Below, one piece after another: positions 9,608 to 16,402 of a DNA stretch of 25,676 nucleotides. Under the pieces are notes generated by a model. That model was not told the origin of the DNA. It did not search any database and worked only from the letters and a program-made list of their open reading frames with translations. The stretch lies in the IMG/VR virus record IMGVR_UViG_3300008107_000387, positions 1 through 25,676 of that record; one strand, written 5' to 3'. The stretch's first letter is position 1, and every line of letters begins with the position of its first letter. The stretch is from a virus. Made by a program: the position numbers and the translations under genes.

Positions 9608-9638
9608 AAAAAAAAACCATAGGGTTTCCCCTATGGTT
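9608..9638 (-). terminator. intrinsic terminator after the tail tube gene
   Basis: On the minus strand a perfect 8-bp stem (CCATAGGG with CCCTATGG, 9617-9636, four-base loop), extendable by two A-T pairs, is followed directly by nine T residues (9616-9608). It lies 35-65 nt past the tube stop. The U-tract ends three bases before the ATG of the gp26-like gene, so read-through decides expression of that gene unless another promoter is used. Confidence 0.85.
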
Positions 9639-9672
9639 AAATATACTTAAACTGATTTTATCGTAAATACTA

Positions 9673-10161
9673 TTAATAAACTAAGATACATCTGTCAGGA
9701 CGTAGTGTAGCTGTGATAGTTGCCACCCCATCATCACTGTAACCTAACGAATCAAAATTGACATCAGTAAGGAAAGTACCTTGTAATATCCATTTTTCAA
9801 CAGCAACACCTGTTGGGTCTAACATTTCCAAGAAAATGTTTTTCTTATATCCCGCAGCGTAACCCATACGACCTGTAACTGATTCGGCGTGTAAACGAAC
9901 CCACTCCATAAGAGCTTGAGCTGCTGACGGACCGATTGGGTCACGGAAAGTTACGTTAATGGTATTCCAGTTAAATCTACCAGCAACATAAGTTGATGTG
10001 TTCAAAAATGGAATCTCAACAGGATTAATTGTAATTTGTGGTCTTGATGTTGATTCTACAAACCAAGAATTGATGCCCAAAGAAGAATCAAAAGTTAAGA
10101 TAAATCTATTCTTACGTTTTGGTTCGTAAGGCATCGGCATTTTCATTAATAAATCAGCCAT
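9673..10161 (-). CDS. tail tube protein (gp19-like)
   Basis: This 162-aa protein matches the T4 gp19-type tail tube family in length (T4 gp19 is 163 aa) and layout. Residues 15-32 (KRKNRFILTFDSSLGI) form the first strand, followed by SRPQITINPVEIPFLNTSTYVAGRFNWN, the central FRDPIGPSAAQALMEWVRLH segment with the helix typical of tube proteins, and a final beta-hairpin ending CILVY. Hexameric rings of this protein form the inner tube through which DNA passes. It has its own upstream TATTTATA and an intrinsic terminator downstream, so it can be made as a single-gene transcript, fitting the high copy number needed. The start has an A-rich leader and no Shine-Dalgarno. Confidence 0.85.
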   Translation of the reverse strand: MADLLMKMPMPYEPKRKNRFILTFDSSLGINSWFVESTSRPQITINPVEIPFLNTSTYVAGRFNWNTINVTFRDPIGPSAAQALMEWVRLHAESVTGRMGYAAGYKKNIFLEMLDPTGVAVEKWILQGTFLTDVNFDSLGYSDDGVATITATLRPDRCILVY

Positions 10162-10201
10162 AGTATTTTTTTATTTTTTTTCTGTTTTTAGTTTATTTAC
10201 T

Positions 10202-10209
10202 TATAAATA
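10202..10209 (-). promoter_or_regulatory. TATTTATA motif upstream of tail tube gene
   Basis: An exact TATTTATA in the sense direction, 40 nt before the tube ATG, inside the longest intergenic gap of the window (10162-10293). It is followed by AG and TAAATA, giving partial dyad symmetry. The leader after it is A-rich. The rest of the gap holds nothing else that I recognise. Confidence 0.5.
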
Positions 10210-10293
10210 CACGGATGTCGAAAAATTTTTCTATTTACTTTATTCCGGAAATCTAAGATTATGTAAATCCAGTTCCAGTTTTAGTATAATAAA

Positions 10294-11142
10294 TTAAATT
10301 TCTTTCTTTTCTCCTCCTTTAGTTAAATAAGTTCTTACTGGTTTATCTGAATATTCAGTATCTAGGAATTTCTTTATAGTATCTATATTTCTAGGGTCAT
10401 CATCAGAAAATCCAATTTCTGGTACAAATCTGTTACTTACATCATTTTTAAAGAACGCTTGTTTCCCCAACCTTGATGCCAGATTTTTGACATATGAAAT
10501 AAATTCTCTTAAGGCATTAACTTTACCCTCCTCAGGATTTGTTGCAGAACCCTCACCATAACTCACAGGATGAAACTTACACATATTAAGATATTCCATA
10601 ATAATTTCATTTCCGTCCATTTCACCTTCTTCTGATATGTCTCTGAATTTTTTTAAATTATCTATACAAACTTGTTTTGAAATACCGTTATGGTTTGTCA
10701 CAATGTAATTGTATGTTGCTTCTTTAAGGGTTTCAGGGTTGTGTCCTCTTGCTGTGATAATCGCAAAGATGGAACCACCGTTTAAACACTCCACAAAATC
10801 ACCCCAAGATGGTCCTGGTTTAGCCAACATAGCATCAACGATAAATTGTGCGTCCCCACCCTCTTTGAAGTTTCTAAAGGGTTCGTTTGCAAATCCAACG
10901 ATTTCTTTTCCTTTGTAGTTAAATGGTTCTTTACCTATATCAATACGATATTCTGCAAAATCTTCAGTACCCATACCAACTTCTTCTCCGTCTGCAGTTG
11001 CCACAATAATTTCAGTTGGCATAAAGACAATATTATCGTCCCAATCGAAGGCATAATATTTCAAGTCAGGGTTCCCCGCATCATCAAAACCCTCACGAAG
11101 AAGTTTTTCTTCTAAAAACTCTTTTAAAATTTTTTTAAACAT
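10294..11142 (-). CDS. HAD-superfamily hydrolase/phosphatase
   Basis: This 282-aa protein carries the full set of HAD motifs. Motif I is FDWDDN (residues 32-37, nucleophile D33 and general acid D35), motif II is the Thr in AIITARG (T130), a motif III lysine candidate is in FFKND (K232), and motif IV is FSDDDP (residues 245-250). HAD enzymes remove phosphate groups from small molecules, nucleotides or nucleic-acid ends; the substrate here is unknown. I chose the ATG at 11142 because it overlaps the stop of the preceding 49-aa gene (TAA at 11137-11135), a typical coupled start; an upstream TTG at 11166 is less likely. All catalytic residues are present, so it is probably active. A HAD enzyme between sheath and tube genes is unusual. 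Confidence 0.8.
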   Translation of the reverse strand: MFKKILKEFLEEKLLREGFDDAGNPDLKYYAFDWDDNIVFMPTEIIVATADGEEVGMGTEDFAEYRIDIGKEPFNYKGKEIVGFANEPFRNFKEGGDAQFIVDAMLAKPGPSWGDFVECLNGGSIFAIITARGHNPETLKEATYNYIVTNHNGISKQVCIDNLKKFRDISEEGEMDGNEIIMEYLNMCKFHPVSYGEGSATNPEEGKVNALREFISYVKNLASRLGKQAFFKNDVSNRFVPEIGFSDDDPRNIDTIKKFLDTEYSDKPVRTYLTKGGEKKEI

Positions 11143-11284
11143 TTTTGTTTTTTGCGATTTTTTCAATCAACCTTTCCAATTGAGCTTCAGAAACGATGAT
11201 GTTTTGTGATTTTTTTGAAAATGTTTTTTTACCTGTTTTAGGTAAATCAAGATTTTCGTTCAACTTTGATTTTTTGAATTCCAT
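11135..11284 (-). CDS. 49-aa Lys-rich protein, function unknown
   Basis: A short frame from the ATG at 11284 encodes 49 aa: a basic N-terminal half (MEFKKSKLNENLDLPKTGKK) and a C-terminal helix containing IIVSEAQLERLIEKI. The 'SE-x-QL-x-RLI' pattern recurs in small proteins and protein termini of environmental phages, but I know no function for it. The stop overlaps the start of the HAD hydrolase gene (ATG at 11142-11140), so the two are probably co-translated. It begins about 25 nt past the sheath terminator. I call it real because of the coupling and the ordered helix, not because of a family match. Confidence 0.6.
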   Translation of the reverse strand: MEFKKSKLNENLDLPKTGKKTFSKKSQNIIVSEAQLERLIEKIAKNKNV

Positions 11285-11302
11285 GGTTTTCTTATTTAGG
11301 CT

Positions 11303-11326
11303 AAAAGAGGGGTCGAAAACGACCCC
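11303..11326 (-). terminator. intrinsic terminator after the tail sheath gene
   Basis: On the minus strand a perfect 7-bp GC-rich stem (GGGGTCG with CGACCCC, loop TTTT) is followed by TCTTTTAG. It begins 16 nt past the sheath stop. The stem could also act weakly in the plus direction. It separates the sheath gene from the small 49-aa gene and the HAD hydrolase downstream. Confidence 0.75.
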
Positions 11327-11341
11327 CCTTGTTTTTAATTA

Positions 11342-14300
11342 TTAGATGTCTTCAAAAGACGCTCCTGTTGGAGTAATCAAGAATTCGATATCGATGAATT
11401 CAAGTGCTCTTGTAGGTTTCAAGTAAATCTTACCAACCAATTGGTTAGCGTCAATATCTTCAGGGTTGTTTGATACTGTTACTCTGAAGTCCACTAAACC
11501 TCTGTCTCTTCTGATTGAATCCAAGATTGGGTTTACAGAATCCAAGAAGTCTTGTCTTACTTGTTCATCATTTTGTTCGAACAACAATCTGATAGCTACT
11601 GCCGAAATCAACTTACGAGCTTGTAACAACAATCTTCTTACGTTAATTCTATCAAGAGCTGACTGTCTGATTTGTAAAGTTTTGTTACCCCAAATTACAG
11701 TTCCAACATCAGAGAAAGTTGCAATTGGGTTAATTCTACCTTCATACAAAGTATCTCTTGCTTCTTGTGTTAGTTTCACACGTGCCTTAACCGCATTTAC
11801 AAGACCTCTTGTGTAACCCGCAGTTGCGAACCAAGGGAATGCGATGTTGTCTGTCAATGCTAAGTTTCTAACAACTTCTGATGTTGGTGGAATGTAAACT
11901 TGTGTATTGTTTACACCATCTCTAACCAAAATCCATGGGTAGTAAGTTGCCGTGTAGTTAGAATCAATATTACTTTCTTCCAAATTATCAACCGCCTCTT
12001 GTGGGTAGATGAAATCAGCTTGGAAGTTAGAAGTAGTTGGTGCGTACATGTCGTAGTCAGGTGTAGTACAAACGTATAAAGAATCTGCTCTATCTGACTC
12101 AATCATATCGATAGCCTGTTCAACTAAGTTAGAGTTGTTTACGTAGTCAATACCTGGTGTTACAAACACGTTGATGTTAACCGCTTCAGGGTTAGCGTAT
12201 GTTTGTTGACCGATTAAGTATGCGTAATAGTCAGTGTTACCATAATCTTGAGTATTATCTCCAACAGTAATCTGTTTGAATGCTCCCCAACCTGTTGCGT
12301 TCGGGTAAGATGCAGATTGTAATGGAGATGCTCCTTTCAAGTAACCAGGTTGACCTAACATAAATGTGTCAGTATTACTTCTGTATTCTCTATAAATGTC
12401 CCAACCATCAAAACCTCCTTGAGCCACCACAGAGAACTTTCTTGCGTAAATTCTGTAGTAAGGGTTAGATTGGTTAGTTGGGTCAGATTGGAATGATGCG
12501 TTACCACACTCAAACGCTGTTTGACCTGAAGTTACGTATAGATTTGCGATAGTTACTGCGGTTGCTCCTGAATCCATGTGGAAACCAGGTGTGATGTAGT
12601 TCCATGGTAAACTTTCAGTAGCACAACATAAGTTAGTTGGATTTTGTTTTCCTTTGTATTGGAAGAAATCGTAATCAATACCTACTGTATTAGAAATACC
12701 TAAGTATGTTTTTCTTACGTTATCTCCTGAAGATAATGTTGTATTATCTGTACCTGTACTTGTACCAAAAGGTGGATTCCAAATTTGCTGACCAGGGTAG
12801 TTGTATTCTGTTTTGAAGATTACAAATGGTGAATTTGCTCCTTGATACTCTCTGAAGTTAAATCCTTCAAAACCACATGGTAGAGAGTCAACAGGTGCGT
12901 CTTCATCCATTTCAACCATAATGAAACTTGACTTTAATTCGAACTCACCGTTAGATGTACCGATTTTCTTAGCCACAAAACTATTAGAACCTGGGTCCAT
13001 AGTACAGTTTGTGAATTTTTCAAGAACGATTGGGTTTGCGTCAGTATCGTAGAAATCTCTTACAATAATATCAAATGTCATATTGTTAAATGACATATTT
13101 GCTATTGAGATTTTTACTAATTGGTTAGCTGAGTTACCATCAGAAATCAATACAAATCTAAACAATCGATATACTGTATTACCACGTAATTCAGATACGA
13201 TGAATGGTGTTGCTGGTGTTTGGTATTGTTCCAAGTACCATGCGATAGATGAGTTAGTTCCATTGTCTTCTCTTGCAGATGGAAGAGCAACTAATGTCGG
13301 ATTTAATCCTCTAACGTAACCTTTTCTGTAACTCCAATTCATTAAGTTGTAGAAAGTTTCTTCTAAGAACAAAGGAACTTCAGTTCTTGGTTTACCAAAG
13401 TTTGTCATTCCAAATACTTTTGAAATGTAATCAGGGTCTGAAGTTGAGAAAGATGTTTCGAAATTAAAATTGTTTCCGTCGTTAGTCACACCCGAGATAG
13501 CAAATGATGCGTATGGATTTTCTAATACATCAGAGTAAGAACCTGTTGTAGTATCCATAATAACTTGTGTAAGACCTGAAACTGTATAAACAGGACCTCC
13601 ACTTGAATCGGAATTCAAACCTCTTGAACGAAGAGTTGCGATAACAACATCGTTGTAGTCTGTATATGCCGTAGCCACAAAGTTCAATACTGTTCCCGAA
13701 ACTGTACCTGAGAATGAACCCGCAGTTGCCGTTGGTCCGAAGTTACTTCCGATTACTGAGTTAAATGATAAACCACTATAGTTATCTCCTGTTTGTGGTA
13801 TAAATGCTGCGTAGTACCAAGTATCCATTGTACTTGCAGTGTAGTTAGCGTTTGCAGTGGTATTTCCTGATGTTCCTAAGAAATTAGTAACACCCGTGTA
13901 ACCAGCACCTGTGTAAGAGTTGAATGTCGATGCTGACATAACACCCCACTGTCCCATAGAAGTTCCACTCAATGAGTTAGTTGTACACGCAGATACGATA
14001 AATGATGCTAACTGACCTGACATTGTTGTTGATGAGCCGTTGAATAATGTAACTGTATCACCGATAAATGTGCTGATAGGTGAAGCAAATGCTCCGAAAG
14101 TTACAGTACCACCAGTTGAACCTGTAAATGATACAGACCAAGTTTCTTCAGTAGTCGCTGAAAGTGTTGATGGGTCTACGTTTGCTTGCATTGTGATAGA
14201 CCAAGAAGGTCCCGCATCGTAGCCCGATAAACCCAATACTCTTGTTACGAATAATTGGTTAGATTGTGATAAATACGCTTTGGCGATGTATGCTGCCTCG

Positions 14301-14524
14301 TACTTCGGGATTTGAGTGTTTACGAATTTAGTTGGGTTTGTACCACCAAATAGTGCTGTAAATTCATCGTAGTTTGCTACGAAGATTGGTTCGAACGCAG
14401 GACCTGTTAAAGTCTCACCAACGATACCCAAAGTTGTTACACCAACACTTTGTGCTACAAAACTTAAATCTCTTTCTGATGTGTATACACCAGGAGAAAC
14501 GAAAACTTTGTTAGATGTTGCCAT
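11342..14524 (-). CDS. tail sheath protein (gp18-like), enlarged by an insertion
   Basis: This 1060-aa protein is the contractile tail sheath. The N-terminus is typical: VFVSPGVYTSERDLS (residues 7-21) then a VGVTTLGIVGETLTGPAFEP strand block. The C-terminal third is also typical: YYPWILVRD, YIPPTSEVVRNLALTD, PWFATAGYTRG, then VIWGNKTL, INVRRLLLQARKLI and a final beta segment ending ASFEDI. T4 gp18 has 659 aa. The extra length lies between residues about 110 and 650, in Thr/Ser/Gly-rich beta sequence (for example SVSFTGSTGGTVTFGAF), probably extra surface domains on the sheath exterior. It has an exact TATTTATA upstream and a terminator downstream, so it can be transcribed alone. Sheath identity is strong; the insertion's role is unknown. 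Confidence 0.9.
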   Translation of the reverse strand: MATSNKVFVSPGVYTSERDLSFVAQSVGVTTLGIVGETLTGPAFEPIFVANYDEFTALFGGTNPTKFVNTQIPKYEAAYIAKAYLSQSNQLFVTRVLGLSGYDAGPSWSITMQANVDPSTLSATTEETWSVSFTGSTGGTVTFGAFASPISTFIGDTVTLFNGSSTTMSGQLASFIVSACTTNSLSGTSMGQWGVMSASTFNSYTGAGYTGVTNFLGTSGNTTANANYTASTMDTWYYAAFIPQTGDNYSGLSFNSVIGSNFGPTATAGSFSGTVSGTVLNFVATAYTDYNDVVIATLRSRGLNSDSSGGPVYTVSGLTQVIMDTTTGSYSDVLENPYASFAISGVTNDGNNFNFETSFSTSDPDYISKVFGMTNFGKPRTEVPLFLEETFYNLMNWSYRKGYVRGLNPTLVALPSAREDNGTNSSIAWYLEQYQTPATPFIVSELRGNTVYRLFRFVLISDGNSANQLVKISIANMSFNNMTFDIIVRDFYDTDANPIVLEKFTNCTMDPGSNSFVAKKIGTSNGEFELKSSFIMVEMDEDAPVDSLPCGFEGFNFREYQGANSPFVIFKTEYNYPGQQIWNPPFGTSTGTDNTTLSSGDNVRKTYLGISNTVGIDYDFFQYKGKQNPTNLCCATESLPWNYITPGFHMDSGATAVTIANLYVTSGQTAFECGNASFQSDPTNQSNPYYRIYARKFSVVAQGGFDGWDIYREYRSNTDTFMLGQPGYLKGASPLQSASYPNATGWGAFKQITVGDNTQDYGNTDYYAYLIGQQTYANPEAVNINVFVTPGIDYVNNSNLVEQAIDMIESDRADSLYVCTTPDYDMYAPTTSNFQADFIYPQEAVDNLEESNIDSNYTATYYPWILVRDGVNNTQVYIPPTSEVVRNLALTDNIAFPWFATAGYTRGLVNAVKARVKLTQEARDTLYEGRINPIATFSDVGTVIWGNKTLQIRQSALDRINVRRLLLQARKLISAVAIRLLFEQNDEQVRQDFLDSVNPILDSIRRDRGLVDFRVTVSNNPEDIDANQLVGKIYLKPTRALEFIDIEFLITPTGASFEDI

Positions 14525-14556
14525 TGTTTTTTATTAGTTTCGGAATTTATTTTCTG

Positions 14557-14564
14557 TATAAATA
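14557..14564 (-). promoter_or_regulatory. TATTTATA motif upstream of sheath gene
   Basis: An exact TATTTATA in the sense direction of the sheath gene, 32 nt before its ATG. The leader between motif and ATG is A-rich with no Shine-Dalgarno. An ATAAAT a few bases downstream gives partial dyad symmetry. Confidence 0.5.
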
Positions 14565-14601
14565 TTTGAGAAAATTCAAAAAAACCTTTACTCCAGTAGT
14601 A

Positions 14602-14609
14602 TATTTATT
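14602..14609 (+). promoter_or_regulatory. TATTTATT motif upstream of the 50-aa plus-strand gene
   Basis: A TATTTATT in the plus direction, 43 nt before the ATG at 14653. It lies back-to-back with the sheath motif at 14557-14564, so the gap between the two genes would be a compact divergent promoter region. It is the same one-base variant as at 6928-6935. Confidence 0.35.
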
Positions 14610-14652
14610 ATGTAGTGAGAAAAAATTCTACCTTTTTTCTGCCTTATTTTTT

Positions 14653-14805
14653 ATGAAAGAAATTAAGAACCTAAAAATATCAAAACAAACACACACAATA
14701 CTCAAAAATCATTGTGACAAAAATGGTTTAAAAATGTACGCATTCTTAGAACAGTTAATCATTAAAAACTGTACACCTAAAAAGGATATATACGGTGAAG
14801 ATTAA
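14653..14805 (+). CDS. 50-aa ribbon-helix-helix-like small protein, function unknown
   Basis: A plus-strand gene inside the minus-strand tail block. From the ATG at 14653 it encodes 50 aa: a short strand (KEIKNLKISKQTH), then two helices (TILKNHCDKNGL and MYAFLEQLIIKN), a strand-helix-helix layout like small MetJ/Arc-type DNA-binding proteins. Phage proteins of this pattern ('I-K-I-x-K-x-x-H-x-x-L-K-x-x-C-x-x-N-G-L-K') are common and mostly unstudied. A longer reading from 14515 would add a hydrophobic stretch translated from the AT-rich spacer, which I reject. Its TAA overlaps the stop of the gp15-like gene on the other strand. DNA binding is inferred from layout only. Confidence 0.55.
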   Translation: MKEIKNLKISKQTHTILKNHCDKNGLKMYAFLEQLIIKNCTPKKDIYGED

Positions 14806-15842
14806 AGGAGAGTTGCTGTGGTGAATAAAGTTGCAGGTTGACCTGCAGTGTCCTTAGTAATTTCAATTCGTAACACATCGTGAGTGTTAATTTGAATTTC
14901 CGTTACATCATCACCATAATAGTCATCATTGATGTATACTGACCATGTATCAACATTTTCTTTTCCTGAAACAAAAATATTTGCAGTATAATTAAATGTT
15001 TGTGTTACTTCAGTGTCACCTGTTCCAAATTGAAAATCAACATTTGTTGAATGACTAACAGGTCTCATCTTGGCTTTTCTTGCCTTAGTTTTTGTATCGA
15101 CTTCAATAAGTTGTAATACTCTCGAAATGGCTGGTTTAACCTCAAACTCTTCTTCATCAATTAAGAATCCCATCATTAAGAATTCATAAGTTTGAACGTA
15201 ATATTTTCTCTTGTCCACATCCATAGATGAGTCATCAGAAATATTTTGTAAAATAATTGGAATGTAACTTCCTTTAACAAAAGTATATGCCTGTCTTGAA
15301 CTAAATTTTTGTAAAATAATTCTATTAAACTGATTAAGTTCTCTCATTCTATTACAAACAATTTTTACTTGATATGTAATATCTACAGGAACAGGTTGTG
15401 GTATTTTATAAACATCCATACCTTTTCTTTGTCCATCCCATGTTGGAACTTTAGCCCAATAAAATTGTCTTCTATTAGGAATGGTATAAACCAACGATGG
15501 GTTACTACCGTATTTTACTTCAGGTTGTCTAATAGTGGTAATGAAAGGTGGCACAGGGTTACCATTTAAATCTTGGAAATTCCAAGTCTGAGCAAACTGA
15601 GCCCAGTTTTGAGTTGTTATAATAACATCAACTGAAGGTACAACCGCACCCTCAACAACACACTTCAAATCATTTTTTACGAAATCCAACATCCCCCTAT
15701 CCAAATCAGCATGTAAGATAGATTTAGGAAGGTAAGTTCCATCTTTTGTAATGTAAGATAAAAGTTCCTCTCTACGGGCATATCCTGTTGGTACCGTATT
15801 GATACTAAGGTCTGTTTTTATTTTCTTTGGTGGTAATGCCAT
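14802..15842 (-). CDS. tail sheath stabiliser / tail completion protein, gp15-like
   Basis: This 346-aa protein resembles T4 gp15-type tail terminators in residues 145-245: PVPVDITYQVKIVCNRMREL, then NRIILQKFSSRQAYTF, IPIILQNISDD, and YYVQTYEFLMMGFLID. This is the layout 'P-x-x-I-x-Y-x-V-x-I ... QI-x-x-x-I-L-x-x-F ... IP-I-x-L-x-S-I' that I associate with that family, which caps the last sheath and tube ring and binds the neck. An N-terminal region (residues 40-140, with NWAQFAQTWNFQD) and a C-terminal Thr-rich beta domain (residues 260-346) extend it beyond the T4 length of about 272 aa. It is coupled to the preceding gene by a TAATG overlap. The match is by pattern, so the confidence is moderate. 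Confidence 0.6.
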   Translation of the reverse strand: MALPPKKIKTDLSINTVPTGYARREELLSYITKDGTYLPKSILHADLDRGMLDFVKNDLKCVVEGAVVPSVDVIITTQNWAQFAQTWNFQDLNGNPVPPFITTIRQPEVKYGSNPSLVYTIPNRRQFYWAKVPTWDGQRKGMDVYKIPQPVPVDITYQVKIVCNRMRELNQFNRIILQKFSSRQAYTFVKGSYIPIILQNISDDSSMDVDKRKYYVQTYEFLMMGFLIDEEEFEVKPAISRVLQLIEVDTKTKARKAKMRPVSHSTNVDFQFGTGDTEVTQTFNYTANIFVSGKENVDTWSVYINDDYYGDDVTEIQINTHDVLRIEITKDTAGQPATLFTTATLL

Positions 15843-16354
15843 TACAATGCGTCAAATTCGTTAATACTCACAGGAGTTGCGGTATAAGTGTAATAAAAAC
15901 TTTTGTACCCTCCGTATGTATGTTTATTATCATAATCAGGTGTACCTGCATCAATAACAGTGTAATACCTAACTTCATTTTCTTTTATCCAATATCCAAT
16001 ATAATCACCAAGTTTTATATCAATCGCCAACTCTTCCAATTCTTTGTGATATACTGAAAATGACATATTACCTGGTTCGTTTTGCATTATCCTACTACCA
16101 TTGATGAACTGATTACTAGCCTCGTCAATACGAACTAAAGCTCTAAACTCAACAGGTGGTAAAAATTGAATCCCCCCATTTATAACTTCACCATATACAT
16201 CATCTTTGATTGTCTTTTGTGTATCAACACTATACAACACCAAGGTGAAGTTCAAATCACCATTCAGGTATTCTCTACCCATCTGTATTTCAAGGGCAAA
16301 GTCATCCTGTCCAAAAAATTTTTCTAACCGTGTAATTGGAACTCTGCGTGTCAT
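15842..16354 (-). CDS. neck protein candidate (gp14-like)
   Basis: This 170-aa protein starts MTRRVPITRLEKFFGQDDFALEIQMGREYLNGDL and has a C-terminal beta block (KLGDYIGYWIKENEVRYYTVIDAG, then YGGYKSFYYTYTATPV). I do not have a firm family match. The call rests on its position directly before the gp15-like gene, with a one-base TAATG overlap, where T4-type genomes carry gp13 and gp14 neck genes, and on its size and mixed beta structure. The start at 16354 is preceded by AAGG directly against the ATG, too close for a normal Shine-Dalgarno, and by TATTTATC. It could instead be another head-tail joining or minor tail protein. Confidence 0.5.
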   Translation of the reverse strand: MTRRVPITRLEKFFGQDDFALEIQMGREYLNGDLNFTLVLYSVDTQKTIKDDVYGEVINGGIQFLPPVEFRALVRIDEASNQFINGSRIMQNEPGNMSFSVYHKELEELAIDIKLGDYIGYWIKENEVRYYTVIDAGTPDYDNKHTYGGYKSFYYTYTATPVSINEFDAL

Positions 16355-16402
16355 CCTTGATAAATATTACAAATTTGATTATCTTTTTAATTATTTAGTT
16401 CA
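16355..16402. promoter_or_regulatory. divergent promoter region between neck and helicase genes
   Basis: Only 48 bp separate two start codons that face away from each other. In the minus direction TATTTATC (16366-16359) ends 4 nt before the ATG at 16354. In the plus direction the weaker TATTTAGT (16392-16399) ends 3 nt before the ATG at 16403. If these are -10-like elements, both transcripts would be leaderless or nearly so. The leftward block (tail genes) and the rightward block (helicase to neck protein) both begin here. Confidence 0.5.

Noticed and set aside
11142-11166. TTG start at 11166 for the HAD hydrolase
   Set aside because: The ATG at 11142 overlaps the stop of the upstream 49-aa gene in a standard coupled layout. 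The TTG would add only a few Lys-rich residues inside that gene.
11911-12102. Minus-strand frame inside the sheath gene (11911-12102)
   Set aside because: It is an alternative frame of the sheath coding sequence with Leu/Thr-rich sequence and no start context.
14515-14652. A longer N-terminus for the 50-aa plus-strand gene, beginning at 14515
   Set aside because: The added residues are a hydrophobic run translated from the AT-rich spacer containing the sheath leader and motifs. The ordered part begins at the ATG at 14653.
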